Assembly: GCA_900473795.1 (NCBI GenBank)
Contig: UCMT01000019.1
Coordinates: 62,001 to 126,000 of the forward strand
Source of the DNA: Hyphomicrobiales bacterium
GTDB taxonomy: Bacteria; Pseudomonadota; Alphaproteobacteria; Rhizobiales; Rhizobiaceae
Direction: 5' to 3'
Length of the DNA: 64,000 nt
Shown here: one piece after another, positions 54,943 to 64,000 of the stretch
Position numbering within the stretch: position 1 is the first letter of the stretch
Layout: the number at the start of each line of letters is the position of its first letter
Notes under the pieces: generated by a model
Seen by the model: the letters and a program-made list of their open reading frames with translations, nothing else
What the model was told of the DNA's origin: nothing
The model's database searches: none
Made by a program: the position numbers and the translations under genes

Positions 54943-55623
54943 ATGGCTGAATCGAGAACAGCGCGAAGGAAGAAGCGTCCAGATGATGACGTCTTGCTTG
55001 ATCGCGAGCTTGACGATTTGCCGCCGGATTTGCGCTGGCGTGAATGGATGCTCAGGGTCGAGGCAGTCATTTTTGCCGCCGGGGAACCGGTGAGCCGCGA
55101 AACGCTGACGCGGGTGGTGGGAAAGAGCTGCAGCATTGATCTCATCATTGAGGATTTGCGGGAGGAACTGCGGTCCCGTCCCTATGATATTGTCGCGATC
55201 GCCGGCGGTTGGCAGCATCGAAGCCGTTCGGCTTATGCGCCCGCAATCCGCGCCTCCCAGGCGCCAACGCGGTCGTCCTCGGTGTCTCTGTCGGAGCATG
55301 AGGCTGCGGTGCTGGCGGCGATCGCCTACTTGCAGCCGGTGACACGCGGCGAGCTGTCGAACATGTTTGGCAAGGAGGTGAGCCGCGACACGATCGCCAG
55401 TTTGCGCGACGCCGGATTCCTCGGCTCCGGCCCGCGTAGCCCGACACCCGGCGCGCCTTACACCTATGTGACGACGAAACATTTCCTCTCTGCGTTCGGA
55501 TTGGAGACGCTACGCGATCTGCCCGATGTCGAGCGGCTGGAGGATGCCGGGCTGCTCAGCCGGCATGCGCGCGAGGGGCAAGATTTTGCGGAAGTAAGTT
55601 CTGATGGCGACGAGCAGGACTAG
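54943..55623 (+). CDS. ScpB-like winged-helix protein
   Basis: 226 residues (GTG at 54937 also possible). ScpB pattern: LRVEAVIFAAGEPVSRETLTRVVG, SEHEAAVLAAIAYLQPVTRGELSNMFG, YVTTKHFLSAFGLETLRDLPD. ScpB helps SMC act; this copy may be plasmid-specific. Paired with DUF1403. Confidence 0.78.
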   Translation: MAESRTARRKKRPDDDVLLDRELDDLPPDLRWREWMLRVEAVIFAAGEPVSRETLTRVVGKSCSIDLIIEDLREELRSRPYDIVAIAGGWQHRSRSAYAPAIRASQAPTRSSSVSLSEHEAAVLAAIAYLQPVTRGELSNMFGKEVSRDTIASLRDAGFLGSGPRSPTPGAPYTYVTTKHFLSAFGLETLRDLPDVERLEDAGLLSRHAREGQDFAEVSSDGDEQD

Positions 55624-56090
55624 CCAAGCTCATTTGGTCGCTATGGCTGGCAACCACGGCGACGCCACTTCCCCGTAGAGCGCGTCGTCTGTGGGAGCGT
55701 CAGTGCGCTCAGCAGCGTGGCGCCCATGTAAAGCGTCTCGGCCCCCCGGGCTGAGGCGTATTCGCGGCGGATGTCGCACCGAAGGATCAGAAGAAGCAGA
55801 GCAGGAAGCCGCCTGCGAGCCCCCGCAATTTCTGACGAGAAAGGTCCAGAATGGCATACGAGGGCTCGTTTGCGGATGTACGGGGCGTACTCGGCTTCGC
55901 CCCGCGGATTCTTGAGAAGCGGGTGTGTTATATGATCCTGGGCTGATGGGATTCAACCCAAGATCATCATTGATTTTAATGCGCGGGCGCCAACGCCGCG
56001 CCTTCCTTCTTATCGTGCACGGCGAAGCGGTCGAGCATATGGGCGCTCTCTTCGTTGGTGCCGATGACCTCGACTCCTCAGTTTGGCAAC
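55624..56090. other. Gap with an inverted repeat
   Basis: No gene. ATGATCCTGGG (55932-55942) pairs with CCCAAGATCAT (55957-55967) with one mismatch and a 14-base loop. Confidence 0.4.
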
Positions 56091-56357
56091 CTAGTCTGCG
56101 TCTTCAGCGACGGGTGCCTCGAATGCATAAACCAAATTTGGCGCGACAACCCACTCATCGGACTTGAGCCGTCCTACATCGAGACGACCGTTGGAATCGC
56201 GAAGCGCCAATCCCACAAATCGGTAAGACCGTCCGTGGCTGTCCTTAACCCGCTCTCGCACGAGCTTACCCGCAATCCTGCAGACAATACCTCCCTCGAA
56301 CACTACGCGATCTAACACGTAGTATTCGAACGGAAGTCTGGCGCTGACCGTCGTCAT
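56091..56357 (-). CDS. Small hypothetical protein
   Basis: 88 residues from the ATG at 56357. Beta-rich sequence (YYVLDRVVFEGGIVCRIAGKLVRERV..RFVGLALRD) with an acidic tail. No family recognised. A GGAGA ten bases upstream is the only start signal. Confidence 0.4.
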   Translation of the reverse strand: MTTVSARLPFEYYVLDRVVFEGGIVCRIAGKLVRERVKDSHGRSYRFVGLALRDSNGRLDVGRLKSDEWVVAPNLVYAFEAPVAEDAD

Positions 56358-56523
56358 GTTTGACTGGTCTCCGGTATCACCTGTCGGCTTAGCCATCATC
56401 GCGAAACGTAAGGCACCGCAGATCAACGATATTACCGCCGAACAACATAAAAATTCCATGCGGCAGCAGTGCCCAAATTATAAGAAACGTATGGTGCCCA
56501 TTCGCCGCATTCGGGCCCCAATA

Positions 56524-56640
56524 TCAAGAAAACAAAGCCAGCGACAAACTTGCCACCAGACTCACGAGCAACGCCATGCCGCCGATCAGCAGCAGGGTTG
56601 TGGCGAGGCTTTCGTGTTCCGGCTTGGCTGGGTGGGGCAT
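56524..56640 (-). CDS. Very small membrane protein
   Basis: 38 residues: short polar start, then one membrane helix (ATTLLLIGGMALLVSLVASLSLALF). AAGGG nine bases before the ATG at 56640. Divergent from another tiny membrane protein. Confidence 0.5.
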   Translation of the reverse strand: MPHPAKPEHESLATTLLLIGGMALLVSLVASLSLALFS

Positions 56641-56760
56641 GGGGTTCATCCCTTACGCAGATTAACACCGATATAAGGTCGGGTTGCCGATCGTGGTAGG
56701 GTTGGCTATGCAAGGTTTTCGACCGCGACATAGAATAACGAACATTGGAAGGGACCACGC

Positions 56761-56868
56761 ATGACCTTCAAGGGCCGCAGAATGACCCTCGTGTGGGTGG
56801 CGCTTTCAGCCGTCGCAATTGGTCAGATTGCAGTGGTCATCGCGGGTGCGCTCGGCTGGCTGGGCTGA
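56761..56868 (+). CDS. Very small membrane protein
   Basis: 35 residues with a basic start (MTFKGRRMTL) and one membrane helix. GGAAGGGA lies seven bases upstream. It ends 12 bases before the convergent nhaA gene. Confidence 0.5.
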   Translation: MTFKGRRMTLVWVALSAVAIGQIAVVIAGALGWLG

Positions 56869-56880
56869 CTCCGCCAGCGC

Positions 56881-58074
56881 TTACGCGGGTCTGGCGACCC
56901 TGCGGCCGCTGACCCTCAAGATGAGATAACCGCTCACTCCGGCGACCAGCGACCCCGCCAGAATCCCGAACTTGACGCGGTCCTGCAACGCCGGGTCGTC
57001 AAAGGCGAGGAGGCCGATGAACAGGCTCATGGTGAAGCCGATACCGCACAGCAACGCGACGCCGGTAGTCTGGCCCCAGCTCGCCTTAGCGGGAAGGTCG
57101 GCAAGGCCGGTCTTGACCAGTAATGCCACCGACCCCAATACGCCGATGAGCTTGCCGAAGACCAGACCGGCGGCGACGCCAAGGGGGAGCGGTTCGAGCA
57201 GCACGCCCGGAGCGACCCCCGCAAACGAGACGCCTGCATTGGCGAACCCGAAAATCGGCACGATGAGGAAGGCCACCGGTTTGTGCAGGGCATGTTCGAG
57301 CTTATGCAGCGGAGAGGCCGCGTGCGACGCCTCCGGCAAGCCGGGGGTGCGCTTGAGCGGGATGGTCAGGGCGAGGACGACGCCTGCCAGGGTCGCATGG
57401 ATGCCGGACAGCAGCACCAGCATCCACAACACCGCGCCAAGCAGCAGGTAGGGCGGCAGGCGCACCACGCCGAGGCGGTTGAGGGTGGCCAGACCCGCGA
57501 TCAACACGGCCGCGCCGCCGAGGGCGTAGAGGTTGAGTTCGGCGGTATAAAACAGCGCGATGACCAGCACCGCGCCGAGGTCGTCGATGATGGCCAGGGC
57601 AGCGAGGAAAATTTTGAGAGACGCGGGCACGCGTGGACCGAGCAGCGACAGGACGCCGAGCGCGAAGGCAATGTCGGTGGCGGTCGGAACCGCCCAGCCT
57701 CGCAAGGCGACCGGATGGTCGAGGTTGAACGCGACATAGATCAGCGCCGGAACCAGCATCCCGCCAGCGGCGGCCGCGCCGGGCAGCAGGCGGCGGCTCC
57801 AGCTCGACAACTGGCCGTCGAGCATCTCGCGCTTGATCTCCAAGCCGACCAGCAGGAAGAACACCGCCATCAGCGCGTCGTTGATCCAGTGGTGCAAGCT
57901 CAGCGGGCCGATATAGGCGTGCAACGCGGCAAAATAGGTGGCGGCAAGGGCTGAGTTGGCGGTGATGATGGCGAGAACCGCCACGGCCATGAGGACCAGG
58001 CCGCCCGAGGCTTCGTTGTCGAGGAACTGGCGGAGGGTGGCGTTGGTGCGGCCGGTAGGCTTTATGGTAGACAT
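56881..58074 (-). CDS. nhaA: Na+/H+ antiporter NhaA
   Basis: 397 residues, twelve membrane helices. The ion-binding pair is [10 protein letters not shown] (Asp164, Asp165), with [10 protein letters not shown] (Asp134). It exports sodium in exchange for protons. Its leader is structured and may regulate it. Confidence 0.93.
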   Translation of the reverse strand: MSTIKPTGRTNATLRQFLDNEASGGLVLMAVAVLAIITANSALAATYFAALHAYIGPLSLHHWINDALMAVFFLLVGLEIKREMLDGQLSSWSRRLLPGAAAAGGMLVPALIYVAFNLDHPVALRGWAVPTATDIAFALGVLSLLGPRVPASLKIFLAALAIIDDLGAVLVIALFYTAELNLYALGGAAVLIAGLATLNRLGVVRLPPYLLLGAVLWMLVLLSGIHATLAGVVLALTIPLKRTPGLPEASHAASPLHKLEHALHKPVAFLIVPIFGFANAGVSFAGVAPGVLLEPLPLGVAAGLVFGKLIGVLGSVALLVKTGLADLPAKASWGQTTGVALLCGIGFTMSLFIGLLAFDDPALQDRVKFGILAGSLVAGVSGYLILRVSGRRVARPA

Positions 58075-58210
58075 GCGTCGGCGTCCTTTGTGACAAGGTT
58101 TTCAGGATTCTCCGTAGTAGGGGTGAGACCCTGACGCACGCAGCACACGTCATAGCCTGTCGTGTATAGCGGCAGCTCCCGGGCGTTACCAGCAAATCCG
58201 GCAGCCAAGG
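58075..58210 (-). promoter_or_regulatory. Structured nhaA leader, riboswitch-like
   Basis: On the message, GGAUU (58199-58195) pairs with AAUCC (58109-58105), closing a domain of about 95 bases that holds an ACACG/CGUGU hairpin and a GGGU/ACCC hairpin. After it CCUU (58098-58095) pairs with AAGG (58088-58085), which is the Shine-Dalgarno. Sequestering the start site like this suggests translational control. It was not matched to a named class; nhaA-associated RNA motifs are known. Confidence 0.45.
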
Positions 58211-58254
58211 GCGGTTGCTTCCTTACTTTTGAAACGGAATGAGGATTATTCGCT

Positions 58255-58537
58255 CATGACTGGGAGACGCTGGTGATGGGCTCCGACCGCGAGATCAACC
58301 GGCGGCTCTACGAAGTGGCGACATTGGCCCATCTGCGCAATAAGCTCAGATCGGGAGGTATGGGTTGAGCGCTCATCCGCCTATCGCCGGTTCGATAGTT
58401 ATCTTCTGCCAACGCCGGCGGCTGCGCCGATCGTCACAGAGTTGGAGCTGCCAGCGTCCGCTGACTACTGGCTGGTGCAACGCGGCCGGGAACTCGATTG
58501 GCGATTGAAGCAGTTCTCGAAACGGCTGATGAAAAAC
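58255..58537 (+). pseudogene. Tn3-family transposase remnant
   Basis: Two frames together read DWETLVMGSDREINRRLYEV, HLRNKLRSG, then after a frameshift near 58350 VWVERSSAYRRFDSYLLP and QRGRELDWRLKQFSKRL. These are TnpA segments of a Tn3-family transposase. The rest of the gene is gone, leaving about 95 residues. Confidence 0.75.
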
Positions 58538-58597
58538 CAGCTCAAAGCCGCCAGTTCGACCTGTGGCGATAATCGGAGCGGCGGTTCCTTGCAGGTG

Positions 58598-59011
58598 TCA
58601 GTTCGGTTCTGCGTCACGCCAGGCAAGGGCCATGAGGGGCGCGACCAAGGCGAACTGCGCGACGGTGAAGAGCGTTTCGATAAGGAAATATTCCGCAACC
58701 GAAGTCATCGGGTGTTTGGCTGCCACGGCGATGGTCGTAAACGACCACGATAGCGCCGCATAGAGCAGGCCGGACCGCAGCGCACTACCGACCCAGGCGC
58801 TACGCCCGGTATCGAACAGCCGCGGATACGCCCAGGCGAATATCAAGCCCTGCACGAGCATCGAACCAAACCCGAACGGGATGATCGGGTCAGCTCGATA
58901 GATATTCAATCTTGTGTAGACGTCGTGAAACACCACGAGGTGCCAGACAAAACCCGTAAAGAAGGTCGGTACGAGATAGGCGAGTACGGCGAGCGCATAG
59001 GGTTTCTTCAT
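58598..59011 (-). CDS. Small membrane protein
   Basis: 137 residues with four membrane helices (about 8-26, 46-66, 76-98, 108-130). No family recognised. AAGGCC lies in front of the ATG. Same strand as the DoxX gene, 140 bases downstream. Confidence 0.6.
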   Translation of the reverse strand: MKKPYALAVLAYLVPTFFTGFVWHLVVFHDVYTRLNIYRADPIIPFGFGSMLVQGLIFAWAYPRLFDTGRSAWVGSALRSGLLYAALSWSFTTIAVAAKHPMTSVAEYFLIETLFTVAQFALVAPLMALAWRDAEPN

Positions 59012-59149
59012 GGCCTTGCTTTTCTCCGCGGGTGTCTTGGTTTGTCTTCATGCGCGGGCAGCGTTTTGATGCAAGGCGAGCCCCCATTGTCTCCAGAAGT
59101 CCAGCGTCAGTTCCGGCACGCGGCCGCAACTGACTTTAGACTTTGGCAG

Positions 59150-59665
59150 TCACTCGTCGCCTAGATGGCGGTCGCGTGCCTTGACCCACCGGTCGAGCGC
59201 CCACTTGCCCGGCCCCCAGGTAATAACACCGAGTGCCATCGCCGCCCAGGTCAAATGAATGGGCCATCCGTCCGGCACGGTGAGCTGAATGACGATCGTC
59301 ATCGCGAGCAGGCCGAGCGCGGCAAGCCGTGTCGCCAATCCGAGGACCAGAAAGGTCGGTAACAGAACCTCCGCGCAAGCGACTGCAAACGCCATCACGG
59401 CCGGCGCTGGGAAGTCGTACGGGCCGCCCGGAAGATGCAACTTGAATTCCGATGTGAAGAGAAGAATGGCGACGTCGTTCAGTTGCAAAAAGCCATCCCA
59501 TTTGCTCATGCCGGAACGCCAGAAGGGCACGGCGAGACCGAAACGCAAGGCGAGTTGGGCCAGCGATGTCGGCGCAAAGGCGGCAATCAGGCCATCGATC
59601 CGGCCGAGCCAGCCTGTCTTCCGGGTAACGGAATTGTCGAAGAATTTTCGTATGGACGTCAGCAT
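59150..59665 (-). CDS. DoxX-family membrane protein
   Basis: 171 residues from ATG 59665 (GGAGG five bases before). LALRFGLAVPFWRSGMSKWDGFLQL and EVLLPTFLVLGLATRLAALGLLAMT are DoxX signatures. Four membrane helices. Such proteins take part in oxidative or thiol stress responses. Confidence 0.82.
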   Translation of the reverse strand: MLTSIRKFFDNSVTRKTGWLGRIDGLIAAFAPTSLAQLALRFGLAVPFWRSGMSKWDGFLQLNDVAILLFTSEFKLHLPGGPYDFPAPAVMAFAVACAEVLLPTFLVLGLATRLAALGLLAMTIVIQLTVPDGWPIHLTWAAMALGVITWGPGKWALDRWVKARDRHLGDE

Positions 59666-60067
59666 CTCATCCTCCATGGCGGATCGCCGTGAACGCACCC
59701 GCCTCGATCATTGTGCGAATAGCGTTCGCGAGATCGAATTCCGGGCAGCTCGTGCTCGCCAACGATCACGCCGAGGATTGCGTGATCCGGGCCAAGGTCG
59801 AGCGCGTGCGTGAAAGTTTCCACCGCCCAGGGCGCTGACTTGCGATCCGAGGACGACGAAGGGCAGCACACTTAACGGCGCGAAAGCGGCCTCTCACTCG
59901 ACCTGATACTCCGAGCGCCGAACTTTAGCTCGTCCTGGCCGCAGCTGCCAACGGCAGCGTCGGGGGCAAGTCGAGATTCCATTGTATCGATACGTTCGAG
60001 GGCCAGCAGGCAATGAGCGCCCCCTCTTCAGGGCCCCGTGTCAAGCGAATTGAAGAATAGGGGTCAG
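59666..60067. other. Gap, possibly with a degraded gene
   Basis: A minus-strand stretch (59871-59700) reads somewhat like protein (ETFTHALDLGPDHAILGVI) but is broken and has no start signals. No clear family. Confidence 0.3.
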
Positions 60068-60865
60068 TTATTCATTTCGCCCGACACCCGGCGCGGAATC
60101 AGCGCTGTTCGGCATTTGCAGTGACGGCCACTCTCCAAACTGGCGGACGTATGCGCGCGAGAATGCCGCGGCGCTGCCAAATCCGATTTGCCGCGCCACC
60201 GCTTTTACCCGGGCACCCTTGGAGAGCCTCCGGCGCGCGATGGTCAGGCGCCAGCCCGTCAGATAAGCCTGTGGCGTCGTGCCGACCACATGGCGGAAGA
60301 GAGCCATGAAATGGCTTCGCGACATTCCCGCCACCGAAGCCAGATCTTCGGTGTTCCAGGCGCGTGCGGGCGCATCGTGCATCGCAACCAGGACCCGATG
60401 CAGAGCCGGGTGAGACAGGCCGGCCAGCAACCCGGGTCGGGTAGCCCCTCGGTCGATAGCTGATCGCAGCACGAGCAGAACGATCACCTCGCACAGCCGA
60501 TCGAGCGCTGCGTTCCGCCCGCATCGGGATTCCAGTGCCTCGGTCACGAACGCGGCTGTTGTATCGCGCAGAGCAGGTGCGTCGTTGGTCTCGACGGAGA
60601 GTTGGTCCGGCAGGGCGTTCATGAGCGGGTTGTGCGCCCCGCCGAAATCGACTGTTGCGGTGACCAGGACGGACGGGTCTGGCGCCGATTCGCCGCGCAG
60701 GCAGAGGACGATCTTTTCCGCAGGGCCGTCCGGCGGGCCGATGACGTGCAGCTTGGCATGACTATCGGCTGTGGGTGCCGGCTCTAATGACGCCGACAAT
60801 TCGAACGCATCGAAGAACGCCGAGAGGCGGTCTACCTTTTGGAGGGAAATCGGATTTTCGATCAT
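60068..60865 (-). CDS. AraC-family regulator
   Basis: 265 residues: cupin-type sensor domain (LSAFFDAFELSASLEP, CLRGES) and a C-terminal pair of helix-turn-helix motifs (DLASVAGMSRSHFMALFRHVVGTTPQAYL, VKAVARQIGFGSAAAFSRAYVRQFGEWP). Divergent from the peroxiredoxin-like gene, which is its likely target. Confidence 0.87.
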   Translation of the reverse strand: MIENPISLQKVDRLSAFFDAFELSASLEPAPTADSHAKLHVIGPPDGPAEKIVLCLRGESAPDPSVLVTATVDFGGAHNPLMNALPDQLSVETNDAPALRDTTAAFVTEALESRCGRNAALDRLCEVIVLLVLRSAIDRGATRPGLLAGLSHPALHRVLVAMHDAPARAWNTEDLASVAGMSRSHFMALFRHVVGTTPQAYLTGWRLTIARRRLSKGARVKAVARQIGFGSAAAFSRAYVRQFGEWPSLQMPNSADSAPGVGRNE

Positions 60866-60960
60866 GTTTTATGGATCCTAGATCACCGTAAGTATGAGAG
60901 GGTGAAGCTTCGGCGTCAATAGAACCGCGTCGACAGATGTCACAAGATTGGAGTCTATCA

Positions 60961-61497
60961 ATGTTAGTTCCGAGAATGCCGGCCCCGGATCTGGCGGTCA
61001 GGACCCTCGATCACGGAGAGTTCGACCTGGCCCGCGAAGCACCCGCGCTCATGACCCTCGTCTGCTTCTATCGCGGTCTCCACTGCCCCGTTTGCGGAGG
61101 CTATCTGAAGGAGCTTGAACGATTGACGCTGTCCTTTGCTGAACGCGGCGTCAACACCATTGCGATAAGCTCCGACGGCGAGGAACGCGCGCGGCAGATG
61201 GCGGATAAGATAGGCGCCGGGCAACTCCGCATCGGCTATGGACTGCCTTTGAGCGTGGCAAAGCAATGGGGCCTCTATATTTCGACGTCGCGTGGCAAAA
61301 CGTCGATCGGGATCGAGGAGCCCGAGTTGTTCTCCGAGCCGGGCGTCTTTCTGATCAGGCCAGATCAATCGGTTTATTGGCTCTCGGTGCAGTCCATGCC
61401 GTTTGCCCGGCCGAATTTCAACGAGATGGTGCAGGCCTTGGATTTCGTTATCAAGAACGACTACCCGGCCCGGGGCGAATATAGCGGCGCGGTGTGA
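60961..61497 (+). CDS. AhpC/TSA-type peroxiredoxin-like protein
   Basis: 178 residues from the ATG at 60961, where GGAG lies seven bases upstream; an ATG at 60937 has no ribosome site. The CxxC site is RGLHCPVCGGYL (Cys42, Cys45) in a thioredoxin fold. Likely reduces peroxides or disulfides. Regulated by the AraC protein opposite, by inference. Confidence 0.8.
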   Translation: MLVPRMPAPDLAVRTLDHGEFDLAREAPALMTLVCFYRGLHCPVCGGYLKELERLTLSFAERGVNTIAISSDGEERARQMADKIGAGQLRIGYGLPLSVAKQWGLYISTSRGKTSIGIEEPELFSEPGVFLIRPDQSVYWLSVQSMPFARPNFNEMVQALDFVIKNDYPARGEYSGAV

Positions 61498-61739
61498 GGC
61501 CCGCCGTCACGCGGCAGGACCGTGGCGTCAAAATCCCTCGAACTGGCAGCGTGGGGTGAAGTCCGCTCGCAAGGAGATCGACTGGCGGTGATCGCCAAGG
61601 TTATCTCATGGCCGGCGGGGAATCTTGCCCTGATTTTTGGCGCCGCGGCCTGTACTCTCGCGACAGCCCCCTAACTGCAGTTTTCGCCGAGGTCGGTGTC
61701 AAGACGTCGGCTCTGATCTCGCTGCTACGCTTCAACTTG

Positions 61740-62777
61740 TCAGCCGCGGGTCAGATCGCGGTTTCGAGATGACCGGCGACGGGGACCCTCCATCATCCGT
61801 ACATAGGCTCCCAGCAGAGCAGAGAGCTCCGCAGTCGGCGTGCGGCGGATCGTCGTGGTGGGCCGTTGTCTTTTTTGCTCGAGGGCATCCGCAAGCTGCG
61901 CGATCAAAGGGCCGTGGCCACCCGCCAACAGGATGGAACGCCGCCAATGTGCGGCCACGATGTCATCATCGACCGTCAGCCAGCCATTTGGTCGGTCTGT
62001 GAGCCGTTCGAAGCATCGAATGCGCGCCGATGTGGACAGGCTGGTGAGGATTGTCGTCGGATAAACACCGGCAATGCTGGGTAAGCTCAATAGGCGCCGA
62101 GCGAGGGTACTGCTGGACAGGGAGCCGGTCCTCGCTTCCAGTCGGCAGATATCGTCGATGCACCGATCAAGCCGCCCTGCCGCGGGACTGACAACGAGAG
62201 TCGACGCCCGACGCAGGTCGTAGCCGCAGCGGACACAATGATGTTGCGGAATGAGTTCGGTCTGATCGAAAGCCGCGATGCGGCTGCGGCATGATGGGCA
62301 TCTGTCACGCAATCTGCAGCCATGCTTTGCGCATGATACCCGGGTCGCCAGCCGCCATCGCCGCCGAAAATACGGCTGTGCATCCTCGGCCAGACATTTG
62401 GAACAGAACTGCAGCCAGGTCGAACTGTCGCGACGTCCATTGCTGCGCAGCGGCAGTAGGAGCGACCTCGGGGGCGATGATGCAAGCGACATCGCCGAGA
62501 GCTTTCGCAGCGAAAGGCCGGTATGTGTGTGGAGCAGGTGCGCGACGTCGCTCGGAAGCCTGAGGTCGAGAGAGGCCGACCACATCCCCGCATTGAGCCC
62601 GAGCACGCCAGCGAATTGCCGAGGCGCGATGCCATTGGCATAGGCAAGCCGATGCACCCAGCTCGACAGCAGCTCGTCGTGCTGCGGGTCGACGATGACG
62701 GGCCACCGGTCCGAGACGATATCGCGATATCGCTCCCGGATCCCGATTGCCAGACTTCGCCCATCGGCAACTGTCAT
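61740..62777 (-). CDS. tniQ: TniQ-like transposition protein
   Basis: 345 residues: DELLSSWVHRLAYANGI at the N-terminus, then zinc-binding pairs CSKC, CAKHGC, CPSC and CVRC. This is the TniQ domain of Tn5053/Tn402-type and Tn7-like transposons, where it guides target choice. Overlaps tniB by 4 bases. No resolvase follows. Confidence 0.82.
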   Translation of the reverse strand: MTVADGRSLAIGIRERYRDIVSDRWPVIVDPQHDELLSSWVHRLAYANGIAPRQFAGVLGLNAGMWSASLDLRLPSDVAHLLHTHTGLSLRKLSAMSLASSPPRSLLLPLRSNGRRDSSTWLQFCSKCLAEDAQPYFRRRWRLATRVSCAKHGCRLRDRCPSCRSRIAAFDQTELIPQHHCVRCGYDLRRASTLVVSPAAGRLDRCIDDICRLEARTGSLSSSTLARRLLSLPSIAGVYPTTILTSLSTSARIRCFERLTDRPNGWLTVDDDIVAAHWRRSILLAGGHGPLIAQLADALEQKRQRPTTTIRRTPTAELSALLGAYVRMMEGPRRRSSRNRDLTRG

Positions 62778-63652
62778 AGCAGGCGCTCACGCAGCGCCGA
62801 ATCCCGCCGGTTCGAAATCGGGACATAGCTCAGATCGTCGATATTCGTCTTCGTGATGCGCTCCGCACCGGATCTGACTGCAGCGACCGCCGCCTTCGTA
62901 ACGATGGCGACGATCTCGCCGATCAATCCCTCCGAGAGGCTGAATATCCGGCGCGCCAACGGTTCGTCCGACAGATCCGAGATGCGAGCCAGCGGCAATG
63001 CTGCTTCGAGGCTGTCGAGGAGCACGAGATAGTCCTCCTCATATTGCCACCGGGGGACCGCGAGCAGGTCGAACCGACTTGCCATCTCGCTGGTGGCGTT
63101 GACGAAGTCGTAGACGGCCACCTCGCCGATCAGCACCGGTGAGATATCGTATTGGCGGCCGATCCGTCGCAGGAACGCAAAGACGGCCTCGATGTCGCGC
63201 GTCCGGCCGCGCAGCGCATTGTGGAACTCGTCGAAGATCAGCACCCTCGGTTTGAGACTGGCGAGCAAATGATCGACTTGCTCGGCCTTTCGGCCGACAT
63301 TCCGACTACCGCCGATCGGCGCCCGCAACGCCTGAAGAATACTTGCATAAAAGTGACCGAGACCGGCACCCTCGCGGGTCTGAACGATCCACATCTTCTG
63401 TTCGGCCGAAGCTCTCAGGTGTTCGACCGCAACGCGCTCGGCGATCATCGTCTTGCCGTTGGCATAGGGCCCGACCAACATCAGTCCCTGCGTCCGCAAC
63501 GACGGTGGTCGCGAGAGCAATTCCTCCAGCCGCCGATTGGCATCCGTCGCGACATGGTGCCCGATCCAACGCGGGGCGCGGATATAAGCGATCCGTTCCT
63601 CTCGATCACGGTCGAGATACGGCCGGACGTGTTCAAGCAGGTGATCCGACAT
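62774..63652 (-). CDS. tniB: TniB-like transposition ATPase
   Basis: 292 residues. Walker A GPYANGKT (61-68) and Walker B VLIFDEFHN (Asp141, Glu142), typical of TniB/TnsC AAA+ regulators which mark target DNA for the transposase. Starts six bases after tniA. Confidence 0.87.
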   Translation of the reverse strand: MSDHLLEHVRPYLDRDREERIAYIRAPRWIGHHVATDANRRLEELLSRPPSLRTQGLMLVGPYANGKTMIAERVAVEHLRASAEQKMWIVQTREGAGLGHFYASILQALRAPIGGSRNVGRKAEQVDHLLASLKPRVLIFDEFHNALRGRTRDIEAVFAFLRRIGRQYDISPVLIGEVAVYDFVNATSEMASRFDLLAVPRWQYEEDYLVLLDSLEAALPLARISDLSDEPLARRIFSLSEGLIGEIVAIVTKAAVAAVRSGAERITKTNIDDLSYVPISNRRDSALRERLL

Positions 63653-63658
63653 GCTGGG

Positions 63659-64000
63659 CTACCAGTCCTCCACCGGCAACCTGCGCTTCTGGCGCGAGGG
63701 ATGTTCGGAGGGGCCAGACGCTTGCACCCGCATGGTTTCATATGGCTTTTCTGCCGCGGCAGCGTGCGCGCCGCGGACAGCATCGCGCAACTGGCGCTTG
63801 GAAGGTTTCGCCGCTTCGACAATAGCGGCGATCTCGCGGCGGAGCGCCACCTTCTCAGTGCTTGAGCGGTGGTTTGCCGCCCGCCGACGGGCACGTTCGG
63901 CCTCGAACTCCCACAGCGTCAGTGACGTAAGCTGACCATCGCGCCGCTCGACGGGCCGAAATTGTCGCGTGTCTGGATCTCGGATATAGACATGGCTGAT
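63659..64000 (-). CDS. tniA: TniA-like transposase, C-terminal part
   Basis: The minus-strand frame is open from the right edge and ends at 63659, giving 113 residues: HVYIRDPDTRQFRPV, WEFEAERARRR and a basic tail, as in the Mu-type beta-barrel and C-terminal region of TniA. The DDE core lies outside the window. Confidence 0.75.
   Translation of the reverse strand: MSHVYIRDPDTRQFRPVERRDGQLTSLTLWEFEAERARRRAANHRSSTEKVALRREIAAIVEAAKPSKRQLRDAVRGAHAAAAEKPYETMRVQASGPSEHPSRQKRRLPVEDW

Noticed and set aside
61740..64000. CRISPR-associated transposon (CAST)
   Set aside because: TniQ/TniB/TniA are present but there is no Cas gene or array in the window.
1..64000. tRNA or rRNA genes
   Set aside because: No cloverleaf with TTCGAATC-type T-arm and no rRNA-like stretch was noticed by eye; a dedicated scan would be needed to be certain.

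Overview
The window is part of a rhizobial-type (Rhizobiaceae, Alphaproteobacteria) conjugative replicon. The main evidence is a complete repABC cassette (repA-repB-repC, 37255 down to 33627, with a counter-transcribed RNA between repB and repC), a VirB/VirD4 type IV secretion system, a relaxase/MobC pair, VirC1/VirC2-like proteins, and accessory genes typical of rhizobial plasmids (DUF736, DUF932, a small SSB, TrbM/KikA, DUF1403-ScpB). The species cannot be named from the sequence.

Layout. 1-7.7 kb holds metabolic and envelope genes: a 5'-truncated SDR protein lacking catalytic residues, a CaiB/BaiF CoA-transferase, OpgC, a ThDP enzyme, a secreted esterase, a TPR protein with a zinc-finger anti-sigma-like partner. 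8.5-23.6 kb is the transfer apparatus: two secreted proteins, one resembling a thermonuclease, face a virB1-virB11-virD4 cluster. That cluster contains a second transglycosylase whose ends resemble VirB5. 23.7-28.9 kb is a defence island between virD4 and the relaxase: a three-gene ABC-3C system and an orphan HsdR_N-like nuclease. 29.1-33.6 kb holds the relaxase, mobC, a repeat-rich candidate oriT, and a VirC1/VirC2-like pair. 33.6-37.4 kb is repABC.

37.5-53.7 kb is plasmid accessory DNA. A large ParB-type gene is cut in two by a 6.53-kb element (40341-46870) encoding three tyrosine recombinases, a TnpC/DUF6262-like protein and a pRiA4b-ORF3 passenger. Removing the element exactly restores the ParB reading frame. 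Two PIN-domain toxin-antitoxin modules, DUF932, SSB, TrbM and an XRE regulator follow. 54-64 kb is mosaic: DUF1403/ScpB, small membrane proteins, nhaA with a structured leader, a Tn3 transposase remnant, DoxX, an AraC regulator facing a peroxiredoxin-like gene, and a tniA(partial)-tniB-tniQ module leaving the right edge.

How it fits together. An A+T-rich element (consensus TAATTATAGTTTCC) recurs in front of several transfer-related genes. At the mobC promoter the palindromic hexamer TAATTA is placed to serve as -10 for two opposing promoters with perfectly symmetric -35 boxes. The small XRE protein at 52884 (possibly leaderless and autoregulated) is the best candidate regulator. This resembles the TrbR-controlled transfer systems described for some rhizobial plasmids, but that link is an inference.
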